The position numbers were made by a program, and so were the translations under genes. This document shows, piece by piece, positions 1-9,344 of a DNA stretch of 11,292 nt (positions are counted from its first letter, which is position 1; each line of letters starts with the position of its first letter). The stretch covers positions 1 to 11,292 of the forward strand of contig JBPCMT010000095.1 of assembly GCA_051001995.1 (NCBI GenBank), read 5' to 3'. Source of the DNA: CAWEHQ01 sp051001995. GTDB taxonomy: Bacteria > Actinomycetota > Thermoleophilia > Solirubrobacterales > Thermoleophilaceae. The notes under the pieces are model-generated. The model searched no databases and was not told the origin of the DNA. It saw only the letters and a list, made by a program, of their open reading frames with translations.

Positions 1-1509
1 GGGATAACCGGCCCGCAGAACGGGTTCGCGATCGCCGGCGACTACATGTCGGCGGCGTCGTTCCTCGGTATCGCCGGTCTGATCTTCCTGTTCGGGTTCG
101 ACGGCTTCATCTACTCGGTCGGGTTCCTGGTCGCGTTCCTCGTGGTGCTCTTCCTGCTCGCCGAGCGGATGCGCAACTCGGGCAAGTTCACGATCGCCGA
201 CACGCTGTCGTTCCGCCTCAACGAGCGACCGGCGCGCGCCGCCGCGGCCCTCGGAACGCTCGCGGTGGCGGGCTTCTACCTGATGGCTCAGATGATCGGC
301 GCGGGCACCCTGATCGAGGCGCTCGTGGGGATCGGCTTCGAGCTCGCGGTGATCCTGACCGGCCTGTTCATGCTGTGCTACGTCATCTTCGGCGGCATGC
401 TCGCCACGACGTGGGTGCAGATCGTGAAGGCGGTGCTGCTGATGAGCGCGACGATCGTGCTGTCGATCTTCGTGCTGGCCGAGCTCAACTTCGACGTGCT
501 GTCGATCTTCGAGCGGGCGGAGGCGCAGTCCGACGACGGCGCCGCGTACCTCGGGCCGGGGCTGTTCCTGGACAGCCCGATCGACACGGTGTCGCTCGGG
601 CTCGCGCTGGTGCTCGGCACGGCCGGGCTCCCACACATCCTGATGCGCTTCTTCACCGTCCCCGACGCCAGGGCCGCGCGCAACTCGGTGGTCTGGGCAG
701 TCGGCCTGATCGGGGCGTTCTACGTGATGACCACGTTCCTCGGCTTCGGAGCGCGCGCGTTCCTGGGCGAGGCGGGTACCACGGACCAGGTCGATCCGGA
801 GGCCGGCAACCTGGCGGCGCCGCTGCTCGCGGAGAACGTCGGCGGCGGAGCGGGCACGTTCGGCGGTGACGCGTTCCTCGCGATCATCTCGGCGGTGGCG
901 TTCGCCACGATCCTGGCGGTCGTCGCCGGGCTCGTGATCTCGGCGTCGGGGGCGGTCGCTCACGACGTGTGGTCGAACATCGTCCGCAAGGGCCAGGACT
1001 CCGAGAAGGAGGAGGTCGTGGCGGCGCGTATCGCGGCGTTCTCGATCGGCGGCATCGCGATCCTGGTGGCGGTTCTGATCCCGTCGCTGAACATCTCGTT
1101 CATGGTCGGGCTCGCGTTCGCCGTGGCGGCCAGCGCCAACTTCCCCGCGCTGATCCTGGCGCTCACCTGGCGCCGGTTCAACACGACGGGGGCCGTTACC
1201 GGGGTGCTGCTCGGCACGATCAGCTCGATCGGCCTCGTCGCGGTCGGACCGGACTTCGGGATCTATCCCGCGGACGACCCGCTCTTCCCACTGTCGAACC
1301 CGGGGATCGTCTCGATCCCGCTCGGGTTCCTCGGTTGCATCGTCGGCTCTTTGCTCTCGAAGGGCGAGAGCAGGGCGGAGCGCAACTTCGACGAGCTCTA
1401 CGTCCGGTCGGAGACCGGGCTCGGGGCCGAGGTCGGCTCGGCCGAGGGTGGGCTGCGCCCGCGCAAGAAGGAGACCGCCGCGGCGGTCAGCACCTTCGTC
1501 CAGGTCTGA
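1..1509 (+). CDS. actP: Cation/acetate symporter, ActP type (SSS family), 5' end outside window
   Basis: Membrane symporter that would import acetate (and possibly other short monocarboxylates) with sodium. The open frame runs from the first base of the window, so the true start lies upstream; 502 residues are visible. From memory of the E. coli protein (549 residues), about 70 N-terminal residues are missing. Family hallmarks visible are the opening QNGFAIAGDYMSAASFLG, FGGMLATTWVQIVKAVLL, GTAGLPHILMRFFTV, ISAVAFATILAVVAG and FMVGLAFAVAASANFPA, all in the order expected for ActP, with roughly eleven or more hydrophobic segments between. The C-terminal tail with RSETGLGAE also resembles ActP. 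It is followed after 133 bases by acs on the same strand, which supports acetate as substrate. The E. coli order is acs-yjcH-actP; here actP comes first. A YjcH-type partner is not in the window and could lie just upstream. The internal ATG at base 46 is not the start. Confidence 0.93.
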   Translation, partial: GITGPQNGFAIAGDYMSAASFLGIAGLIFLFGFDGFIYSVGFLVAFLVVLFLLAERMRNSGKFTIADTLSFRLNERPARAAAALGTLAVAGFYLMAQMIGAGTLIEALVGIGFELAVILTGLFMLCYVIFGGMLATTWVQIVKAVLLMSATIVLSIFVLAELNFDVLSIFERAEAQSDDGAAYLGPGLFLDSPIDTVSLGLALVLGTAGLPHILMRFFTVPDARAARNSVVWAVGLIGAFYVMTTFLGFGARAFLGEAGTTDQVDPEAGNLAAPLLAENVGGGAGTFGGDAFLAIISAVAFATILAVVAGLVISASGAVAHDVWSNIVRKGQDSEKEEVVAARIAAFSIGGIAILVAVLIPSLNISFMVGLAFAVAASANFPALILALTWRRFNTTGAVTGVLLGTISSIGLVAVGPDFGIYPADDPLFPLSNPGIVSIPLGFLGCIVGSLLSKGESRAERNFDELYVRSETGLGAEVGSAEGGLRPRKKETAAAVSTFVQV

Positions 1510-1527
1510 GGGAGAGAGGAAAGCGGA

Positions 1528-1567
1528 GTGCGCGCGGCGTCGGCCTTCGGGTCGGCGCCGCGTGTGC
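1528..1567 (+). terminator. UUCG-capped hairpin between symporter and acs (terminator-like or attenuator)
   Basis: Bases 1533-1545 pair with 1550-1562 around the loop TTCG (1546-1549), closed by a C-G pair, giving the very stable C(UUCG)G tetraloop. The core stem is 13 pairs, of which two are G-U wobbles (1540 with 1555, 1543 with 1552). Pairing can extend outward to 1528/1567 with further wobbles. On the opposite strand these wobbles would be A-C mismatches, so the structure is built for the plus-strand transcript. No run of T follows, which is common for terminator-like hairpins in high-GC actinobacteria. It begins 18 bases after the symporter stop. It could end symporter transcripts or act as a processing or stability element that sets different actP and acs levels. 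Confidence 0.6.
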
Positions 1568-1630
1568 GTACCGGAGCGATAGCGGGTAACACCGAGTTGA
1601 GGACCTCAGGCGCCGCTCAGCAACGCGTAA

Positions 1631-1637
1631 GAGGAGG
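1631..1637 (+). promoter_or_regulatory. Strong ribosome binding site of acs
   Basis: GAGGAGG lies five bases before the ATG at 1643. It fixes that start over the out-of-frame ATG at 1638 that overlaps the site, and it is the best Shine-Dalgarno match on the plus strand of this window. Confidence 0.8.
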
Positions 1638-1642
1638 ATGAG

Positions 1643-3640
<1,998 letters not shown>

Positions 3641-3647
3641 GCGCCAA

Positions 3648-3653
3648 TAGACT
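3648..3653 (+). promoter_or_regulatory. Possible -10 element for a short-leader pepA transcript
   Basis: TAGACT fits the actinobacterial TANNNT pattern and ends 10 bases before the pepA ATG, in a gene start that lacks a Shine-Dalgarno sequence. I see no matching -35 hexamer, so this is tentative. Confidence 0.25.
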
Positions 3654-3663
3654 GCACCGCCGG

Positions 3664-5163
3664 ATGTCCGCCGTCGAGGTGACGTTCAGAAGCGGCCCGG
3701 CGCGCGAGACGCGCTCTGACACCCGCGCCGTCGGCCTGTTCGAGGGCGAGCAGCCCGACGACCCGGCCGTGCGCGAGCTCGTCGAGGCCGGCGAGGCGCG
3801 GCCGGCGGCACGCAAGGTGGCGGTTACCCACGAGGAGGCGAGCGACGGTGCCCGTCGTCGCGTGATCGTCGTCGGCTTGGGCAAGCGCTCCGAGTTCGAC
3901 CCTGAACGGGCGCGCGTGGGCGCCTCCGTCGTCGCCAAGCGCGCCGGGGAGCTCGGCTCGGGCTCGCTCTCGTGGGGGCTGCCGGCGACCGAAGCGGGCG
4001 AGGCGGGCGACGTCGCCGGCGCGCTGGTAGAGGGGACGCTGCTGTCGCTCTACCGCTTCGACCGCTTCAAGTCCTCGAGGGACGGCGCGGACCGCGAGGA
4101 CGCGGACGGCGACGACGATCGCCGCCTCGAGTCACTCGAGGTGGCGGGCGTGACCGAGGTCGAGGCCGAGGTCGAGCGCGGAGCCGTGGCCGCGCGCGCC
4201 CAGAACGCGGCTCGCGACCTGCAGAACCTGCCGTCCAACGTCGCCACGCCGGAGTACCTGGCCGCGCGCGCGGAGGAGATTGCCGGCCGCCACGAGGCGC
4301 TGTCGGCGGAGGCGCTCGACCGCGACGCGATCGAGGAGCTCGGCATGGGCGCGTTCGCGTCGGTGGCGCAGGGCACCTACGAGGAGCCCCGGCTGATCGT
4401 CATGCGCTACGAGGGCGAAGGCGCGTCCGCCGGAGCGCCGCACCTCGCCCTCGTCGGCAAAGCCGTGACCTTCGACACCGGCGGCATCTCGATCAAGCCC
4501 GCCGGCAAGATGCACGAGATGAAGTTCGACATGTCCGGTGGCGCGGCCGTGATCGAGGCGATGGGCGCGATCGCGGAGCTGGGGCTGCCTGGCCGGGTCA
4601 CCGCCGTCGTGCCGGCCACCGAGAACATGCCGAGCGGACGGTCGGTCAAGCCCGGCGACATCGTGACCGCGATGAATGGCAAGACGATCGAGGTCAACAA
4701 CACCGACGCCGAGGGCCGCCTGATCCTGGCCGACGCGCTCGCGTACGCGGTGGACCAGGGCGCCGACCGGATCGTCGACCTGGCGACGCTCACCGGCGCG
4801 ATCATCGCGGCGCTGGGCTCGACGTACGCCGGCCTGTTCTCGAACGACGACGGCTGGTTCGCCGAGGTCGAGGCCGCCTGCGAGGCGACCGGCGAGCTCG
4901 GCTGGCGGTTGCCGCTGCACCCCGAGATCTTCGAGCTGACCAAGGGCCGCTACGCCGACCTGACCAACGCCTCCGAGGCGCGCAAGGCGATGTCGAGCTA
5001 CGCCGCCGAGTTCCTGCGGCAATTCGTCGACGATCGCCCGTGGGTGCACCTCGATATCGCCGGGACGGCCTGGGGGATGACGCGCCCGTACGTGGGTAAC
5101 GGCGCCTCAGGCTTCGGCGTGCGTCTGCTGGTCGAGCTGGTGCGCCGGGCCGGCTCCGGCTGA
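3664..5163 (+). CDS. pepA: Leucyl aminopeptidase, M17 family (PepA type)
   Basis: Two-metal cytosolic aminopeptidase that removes N-terminal residues from peptides, normally as a hexamer. It has 499 residues, typical for M17. The variable N-terminal domain covers roughly residues 1-165 and the catalytic domain the rest. The metal and catalytic residues are all present: Lys266 and Asp271 (VGKAVTFDTGG), Lys278, Asp289 (KFDMSGG), then Asp348, Glu350 and Arg352 in the signature NTDAEGRL (346-353). Each sits four positions before the E. coli PepA number I recall, so the spacing is exact. The start ATG at 3664 is 23 bases after the acs stop; there is no clear Shine-Dalgarno sequence, and an in-frame GTG at 3679 is a weaker alternative. 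The open frame continues far upstream inside acs, but that translation is arginine- and glycine-rich shadow. No functional link to acetate is apparent. Whether it also handles Cys-Gly or DNA, as E. coli PepA does, cannot be told. Confidence 0.94.
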   Translation: MSAVEVTFRSGPARETRSDTRAVGLFEGEQPDDPAVRELVEAGEARPAARKVAVTHEEASDGARRRVIVVGLGKRSEFDPERARVGASVVAKRAGELGSGSLSWGLPATEAGEAGDVAGALVEGTLLSLYRFDRFKSSRDGADREDADGDDDRRLESLEVAGVTEVEAEVERGAVAARAQNAARDLQNLPSNVATPEYLAARAEEIAGRHEALSAEALDRDAIEELGMGAFASVAQGTYEEPRLIVMRYEGEGASAGAPHLALVGKAVTFDTGGISIKPAGKMHEMKFDMSGGAAVIEAMGAIAELGLPGRVTAVVPATENMPSGRSVKPGDIVTAMNGKTIEVNNTDAEGRLILADALAYAVDQGADRIVDLATLTGAIIAALGSTYAGLFSNDDGWFAEVEAACEATGELGWRLPLHPEIFELTKGRYADLTNASEARKAMSSYAAEFLRQFVDDRPWVHLDIAGTAWGMTRPYVGNGASGFGVRLLVELVRRAGSG

Positions 5164-5169
5164 CCGGCC
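5148..5169. terminator. Weak inverted repeat spanning the convergent stop codons
   Basis: GGCCGG (5148-5153) is complementary to CCGGCC (5164-5169) with a 10-base loop. It covers the pepA stop and touches the last base of the SDR stop codon. It is symmetric, so it could fold in both transcripts. A six-pair stem without a T run is weak evidence for termination. Confidence 0.25.
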
Positions 5170-5912
5170 TACTCGGGCGTCACGTAGGCGCCGGAGATCC
5201 CACCGTCCACGAGGAACGTGGAGGCATTGACGTAGGAGGCGTCGTCGCTCAGCAAAAACAGCGCCGCCTGCGCGATCTCGCGCGCCTCGGCGAAGCGGCC
5301 CATCGGCACGTGCACGAGGCGGCGGCCGGCCTGCTCGGGGTCCTTCGCGTAGAGCTCGCGCAGGAGCGGCGTGTCCACCGGCCCCGGGCACAGCGCGTTG
5401 ACGCGCACGCCGCGGCGAGCCAGCTCGACGCCGAGCTCGCGCGACAGCGCGAGCACGCCGCCCTTGGACGCCGTGTACGAGCTCTGCGAGGTGGCCGCCC
5501 CGACCACCGCGACGAACGACGCGGTGTTCACGACCGCGCCGCCGCCGGCCTCGAGCAGGTGCGGGATGCCGTGCTTGCAGCAGAGGAAGACGCTCGTGAG
5601 GTTGACCTCCTGGACCCGCCGCCACGTCTCGAGCGAGGTATCGAGCGCCGAGACGTCGTCCGTGGGCGAGATGCCGGCGTTGTTGAAGAGCGCGTCGATC
5701 CGCCCGCACTCGGCGCTCGCCCGCTCGTACATCGAGCGGACCTGCTCCTCGTCGCTGACGTCGGCGGCGATTGCGACGTCGCCGGGAGCGTCCTCGGCCA
5801 GGTCCACGCCCACCACGGTGGCCCCCTCGCGCCGGAAGAGCTCCACGGCGGCGGTACCGATCCCACCGGCGGCGCCGGTGACCACGCAGACCTTGCCCTC
5901 GAGGCGCCCCAC
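5169..5912 (-). CDS. Short-chain dehydrogenase/reductase (classical SDR), likely NAD-dependent
   Basis: Rossmann-fold oxidoreductase of 247 residues, the usual classical SDR size. Visible motifs are TGAAGGIG (12-19, cofactor loop), Asp37 at the end of the second beta strand (in this family favours NAD over NADP), NNAG (77-80), and the catalytic set Asn104, Ser132, Tyr146 and Lys150 (YTASK). The chain ends FLVDGGISGAYVTPE. The start is GTG at 5912, three codons before the LEGKVCVVTG strand and two bases after the aldehyde dehydrogenase stop, with no good ribosome site, so coupled translation is likely. Family-wide labels such as 3-oxoacyl-ACP reductase are not informative. From its place as last gene of a gamma-glutamyl ligase operon that lacks an amine oxidase, I infer it oxidises the hydroxyl of gamma-glutamylethanolamide, or a similar amino alcohol conjugate, to the aldehyde used by the neighbouring ALDH. 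That substrate is inference only. Confidence 0.9.
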   Translation of the reverse strand: MGRLEGKVCVVTGAAGGIGTAAVELFRREGATVVGVDLAEDAPGDVAIAADVSDEEQVRSMYERASAECGRIDALFNNAGISPTDDVSALDTSLETWRRVQEVNLTSVFLCCKHGIPHLLEAGGGAVVNTASFVAVVGAATSQSSYTASKGGVLALSRELGVELARRGVRVNALCPGPVDTPLLRELYAKDPEQAGRRLVHVPMGRFAEAREIAQAALFLLSDDASYVNASTFLVDGGISGAYVTPE

Positions 5913-5914
5913 CG

Positions 5915-7270
5915 CTAGCCCGTGGCCATGTAGACGTTCTTGAGCTCGGTGTAGTGGTCGAGCGCGTGCGGCCCCAGCTCGCGCCCTACGCCCGACTGCT
6001 TGAAGCCCCCGAACGGGGTGGTGACCCTCACCGAGGTGTTCGAGTTCACCGACACGACGCCGGCCTCGACCGCGCGCGCGACCCGCAGCGCCTTCGCCCC
6101 GTCGCGCGTCCAGATCGAGCCAGACAGCCCGTAGATCGTGTCGTTGGCGATCCGCACCGCATCGGCCTCGTCGTCGAACGGGATCACGCATGCCACGGGG
6201 CCGAAGATCTCCTCGCGTGCGGCGCGGTCGTCGTTGGAGACCGGCGCGAGCACCGTCGGCGGAAACCAGAAGCCGGGCCCGTCGGGCGCGCTGCCGCGGA
6301 TCGCGACCGGCGCGTCGTCGGTCACGTACGAGCCGACGGTCTCGCGCTGCTGCGCGGAGATCAGCGGCCCCATGTCGGTGTCCTCGTCGAGCGGGTCGCC
6401 CACGCGCAGGGAGTCGACCGTCGCCTCGAGCGCCTCGATGAAGCGGTCGAGCGCCGAGCGCTCGACGAGGATCCGCGAGCGCGCGCAGCAGTCCTGCCCC
6501 GCGTTTGCGAAGACCGCGATCGGCGCCGCGCGCGCCGCCGCGTCGAGGTCCGAGTCCGCGAACACGAGGTTCGCCGACTTCCCCCCCAGCTCGAGCGTCA
6601 CGCGCTTGATCGTGGCCGCGGCGCTTTCGGCGATCCGGCGGCCGACCGCGGTCGAGCCGGTGAACGCGATCTTCGCCACGTCCGGGTGTTGCACGAGGCG
6701 CTCGCCGCAGACGCTTCCCGGTCCGGAGACGACGTTGACCACGCCCTCGGGCAGCCCCGCGTCGAGCGCGATCCGCTCGAGCTCGAGCGCCGTCAGCGGC
6801 GTGAGCTCGGCGGGCTTCAGCACCACGGTGTTGCCGGCCGCGAGCGCCGGGGCCACCTTCCACGAGGCGATCACCAGCGGGAAGTTCCAGGGCACGATCA
6901 GCCCGACGACGCCGAGGGGCTCGCGAAAGGTCATGTCGATCCCGCCCGCCACCGGGATCGTGTCGCCGAGCAGCCGCTCGGGGGCGCCGGCGTAGAAGCG
7001 AAACGTCTCGACGACCATTGCCATCTCCGCGCGGGCGTCGGAGATCGGCTTGCCGGCGTTGCGGGCCTCGAGCGTCGCGAGCTCGCCGGACCGCGCCTCG
7101 ATCGCGTCGGCGAAGCGGCGCATGAGCGCGGCGCGGTCGCCCGGACTCACCGCGCGCCAGTCGCGGTAGGCCGCCCTGGCACGCGCCACGGCGGCGTCGA
7201 CCTCCTCGACGCCGGCCGTGTCGAGCTCGGCGAGCGTCGCCTCGGTGGCGGGCTCGAGGACGGTGGTCAT
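5915..7270 (-). CDS. NAD(P)-dependent aldehyde dehydrogenase (PuuC/betaine-aldehyde-type role)
   Basis: Oxidises an aldehyde to the acid; in this operon probably a gamma-glutamylated amino aldehyde. The 451-residue chain carries the complete catalytic machinery: PWNFPL with Asn129, Lys152 (VVLKPAE), FTGSTAVG (203-210), general base Glu227 (LELGGKS), nucleophile Cys261 in GQDCCA, EIFGPV, and the C-terminal TPFGGFKQSGVGRE. The start ATG at 7270 overlaps the preceding hydrolase stop as ATGA, a four-base overlap typical of coupled genes. An in-frame start at 7372 would add 34 low-complexity residues inside the hydrolase gene and is unlikely. With this start the protein lacks about 20-25 residues that open most ALDHs (the strand with IDGEW before the NPATGE-like segment, here LEPATEAT). 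It is short for the family but not damaged. The exact aldehyde cannot be read from sequence. Confidence 0.92.
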   Translation of the reverse strand: MTTVLEPATEATLAELDTAGVEEVDAAVARARAAYRDWRAVSPGDRAALMRRFADAIEARSGELATLEARNAGKPISDARAEMAMVVETFRFYAGAPERLLGDTIPVAGGIDMTFREPLGVVGLIVPWNFPLVIASWKVAPALAAGNTVVLKPAELTPLTALELERIALDAGLPEGVVNVVSGPGSVCGERLVQHPDVAKIAFTGSTAVGRRIAESAAATIKRVTLELGGKSANLVFADSDLDAAARAAPIAVFANAGQDCCARSRILVERSALDRFIEALEATVDSLRVGDPLDEDTDMGPLISAQQRETVGSYVTDDAPVAIRGSAPDGPGFWFPPTVLAPVSNDDRAAREEIFGPVACVIPFDDEADAVRIANDTIYGLSGSIWTRDGAKALRVARAVEAGVVSVNSNTSVRVTTPFGGFKQSGVGRELGPHALDHYTELKNVYMATG

Positions 7271-8016
7271 CGCTCGGCCGCGGCGGGCTCGCGCGCCTGC
7301 TCGGCCGCGGCGCGCGCCTCCGCTACCAGCGCGGCGATCACCGGGCTGCGCTCGTCCTCCTCGGGATGCCACAGGACGCCGAGGGCGAAGCGCCGCTCGG
7401 GCGCCTCGATCGCCTCGACGAGGTCTTCGTCGGCGGAGCAGCCGGAGGCCTCGAGACCGTCGCCGAGGCGCCCGACTCCCTGGTGGTGAAACGACTTGAC
7501 CGCGTGGCGCTCCGCTCCGGCAACGCGCGCGGCGAGCGAGCCCGGTGCAAGCCTCACCTCGTGGTCGCCGAAGAAGCCGGGCCTCAGCGAGTGCCGCGCG
7601 TGACCGAGCCGGTCGGGGAGATGCTGCTCGAGGTCCCCGCCGAACGCGACGTTGAGAAGCTGCATCCCGCGGCAGATCCCGAGCAGCGGGCGGTCGAGCT
7701 CGGCCGCCCGGCGGGCGAGGGCCACCTCCACGGCGTCGCGCAGCGGGAACGTGGGCTTGCTGTGCGGATCGGCCTCGACGCCGTAGGAGGCGGGGTCAAT
7801 GTCCGAGCCGCCGGTCAGGATCAGCGCGTCCACGAGGCGGAGCGCATCATCGGGGGCTTCGATGAGCGCCTCGTGGGGCGGCAGCACGAGCGGCATGCCC
7901 CCGGCGCGGGCGATCGCCTCCGAGTAGCTGCGCGGCAGCAGGTCGCAGACCTCGTTCCAGTTGCCGAAGCGCCCCTTCTCGACGCAGCCCGCCAGCCCGA
8001 CGACCGGGCGGCTCAC
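7267..8016 (-). CDS. puuD: Gamma-glutamyl amide hydrolase, PuuD-like (class I amidotransferase / peptidase C26)
   Basis: Hydrolyses a gamma-glutamyl amide bond; PuuD of E. coli releases GABA and glutamate from gamma-glutamyl-GABA. The 249 residues contain the family's LTGGSDIDPASYG (67-79), nucleophile Cys115 in GICRGMQ, the substrate-loop motif SFHHQGV (175-181), and the catalytic pair His217 and Glu219 in WHPEE. It starts with GTG at 8016, overlapping the ligase stop codon by four bases (GTGA), and its own stop overlaps the next ATG. The tight coupling to a GS-like ligase and an ALDH indicates the last step of a gamma-glutamylation pathway, recycling the glutamate. If the substrate is ethanolamine-derived, the bond cut would be in gamma-glutamylglycine. 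The symbol marks family resemblance, not proven specificity. A folate-type gamma-glutamyl hydrolase is a less likely alternative. Confidence 0.9.
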   Translation of the reverse strand: MSRPVVGLAGCVEKGRFGNWNEVCDLLPRSYSEAIARAGGMPLVLPPHEALIEAPDDALRLVDALILTGGSDIDPASYGVEADPHSKPTFPLRDAVEVALARRAAELDRPLLGICRGMQLLNVAFGGDLEQHLPDRLGHARHSLRPGFFGDHEVRLAPGSLAARVAGAERHAVKSFHHQGVGRLGDGLEASGCSADEDLVEAIEAPERRFALGVLWHPEEDERSPVIAALVAEARAAAEQAREPAAAER

Positions 8017-9341
8017 AGCCGCTCGAACCCCCGGAAGCGCTCCCAGTCGGTCACCGTCGCCTCGTAGGCGTCGAGCTCCACGCGCGCGCGGTTGAGGTAG
8101 TGGTCGACGACCTCGTCGCCGAGCGCCTCACGCGCAAGCGCGCTCTCGGCGAACGCGTCGCGCGCCTCGCGCAGCGTGCGCGGCACGTGCGGCTTGTCCG
8201 ACTCGTACGCGTTGCCCTCGAACGCCGGCTCCAGCTCGAGCTCTGCGTCGATCCCGTGGAGCCCGGCGGCGACCATCGCGCTCAAGGCGAGATACGGGTT
8301 GACGTCGGCGCCGGGCATGCGGTTCTCAACGCGCAGCGCGGGGCCGTGGCCGACTACGCGCATCGAGCAGGTGCGGTTGTCCTCGCCCCACGCGATCGCG
8401 GTGGGAGCGAACGAGCCCGGCGTAAAGCGCTTGTAGGAGTTCACCTGCGGCGCGAACATCAACGTGAGCTCCCGCAGGCAGGCGAGTTGGCCGGCGACGA
8501 AGCGCTCGAACGTCTGCCGGTCGTTCGAGAACACAGGCGAGCCGTCCTCATGCGCGAGCGAGAGGTGGATGTGGCACGAGTTCCCCTCGAGCTCGTTGAA
8601 CTTGGCCATGAAGGTGATCGCCATTCCCTCCTGGGCGGCGATCTCCTTGGCGCCGTTCTTGTAGATCGCGTGGTCGTCGGCGGCCTGCAACGCCCCGCCG
8701 TAGCGGAAGTTGATCTCGTGCTGGCCGAAGTTGCACTCGCCCTTGGAGTTCTCGACCGCCATGCCGGCCGCCTGCATCGAGTTGCGGATGCGGCGGATCA
8801 GCGGCTCGATCCGCGCGGTGCCCAGCAGCGAGTAATCGACGTTGTAGAGGTTGGCCGGCTCGAGGTCACGGTAGCCCTTTCGCCACGCGTCCTCGTAGCT
8901 GTCGCGGAAGACGATGAACTCGAGCTCGGTGCCGGCGCTCGCGCGCATCCCACGCTCGGCGAGCCGCGCCAGCTGGCGCCGCAGGATCTGGCGCGGCGAG
9001 GCGACGACGTCCGACCCGTCCTCCCACCCGACGTCCGCCATCACGAGAGCCGTGCCCTCCTGCCAGGGCACCGGCCGCAGCGTGTCGAGGTCGGGCCGCA
9101 TCACGAAGTCGCCGTAGCCCCGTGACCACGACGCCATCGCGTAGCCCTCGACGGTCTCCATGTCGACATCGACAGCGAGCAGGTAGTTGCAGCCCTCGGC
9201 CGCGTGCTCGACCACGTTGTCCAGGAAGTGGCTCGTCGTGAGGCGCTTGCCCTGGAGGCGGCCCTCCATGTCGGCGATCGCGAGCAGCACGGTGTCGATC
9301 GCGCCGTCCGAAGCGGCGCTCCTCAGCTCGTCGAGCGTCAC
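8013..9341 (-). CDS. Glutamine-synthetase-like gamma-glutamyl-amine ligase (PuuA/GlnA4 type)
   Basis: ATP-dependent ligase expected to join the gamma-carboxyl of glutamate to a small amine instead of ammonia. It has 442 residues. The N-terminal beta-grasp domain spans about 14-100 (IADMEGRLQGKR) and the catalytic domain follows. Metal and substrate residues of the GS fold are kept: Glu139 and Glu141 (GTELEF), the GQHE segment with Glu209, His257 and His259 (NSCHIHLSL, in place of GSGMHVHQSL of true GS), Arg305 (KRFTPGSFAP), Arg323 (EDNRTCSMR) and Arg341, then ADVNPYLALSAM. These replacements and the operon partners point away from housekeeping glutamine synthetase. Related proteins act on putrescine (PuuA), polyamines (GlnA3) or ethanolamine (GlnA4 of Streptomyces). 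The permease next door argues for ethanolamine. The start is GTG at 9341, three bases after the permease stop, with GGGAG seven bases upstream. Confidence 0.9.
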   Translation of the reverse strand: MTLDELRSAASDGAIDTVLLAIADMEGRLQGKRLTTSHFLDNVVEHAAEGCNYLLAVDVDMETVEGYAMASWSRGYGDFVMRPDLDTLRPVPWQEGTALVMADVGWEDGSDVVASPRQILRRQLARLAERGMRASAGTELEFIVFRDSYEDAWRKGYRDLEPANLYNVDYSLLGTARIEPLIRRIRNSMQAAGMAVENSKGECNFGQHEINFRYGGALQAADDHAIYKNGAKEIAAQEGMAITFMAKFNELEGNSCHIHLSLAHEDGSPVFSNDRQTFERFVAGQLACLRELTLMFAPQVNSYKRFTPGSFAPTAIAWGEDNRTCSMRVVGHGPALRVENRMPGADVNPYLALSAMVAAGLHGIDAELELEPAFEGNAYESDKPHVPRTLREARDAFAESALAREALGDEVVDHYLNRARVELDAYEATVTDWERFRGFERL

Positions 9342-9344
9342 CCG

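Noticed and set aside
1598..1608. Short palindrome TGAGGACCTCA between symporter and acs, as a possible operator
   Set aside because: Five-base arms around one base are easily met by chance in this composition, and no second copy was seen.
5913..6863. Upstream extension of the SDR frame into the aldehyde dehydrogenase gene, giving a 564-residue protein
   Set aside because: The extension is low-complexity shadow of the ALDH gene; the SDR starts at GTG 5912 just before its first beta strand.
8013..9341. Housekeeping glutamine synthetase GlnA
   Set aside because: The histidine motif differs from GSGMHVHQSL, and the gene is coupled to a permease and PuuD-like hydrolase.
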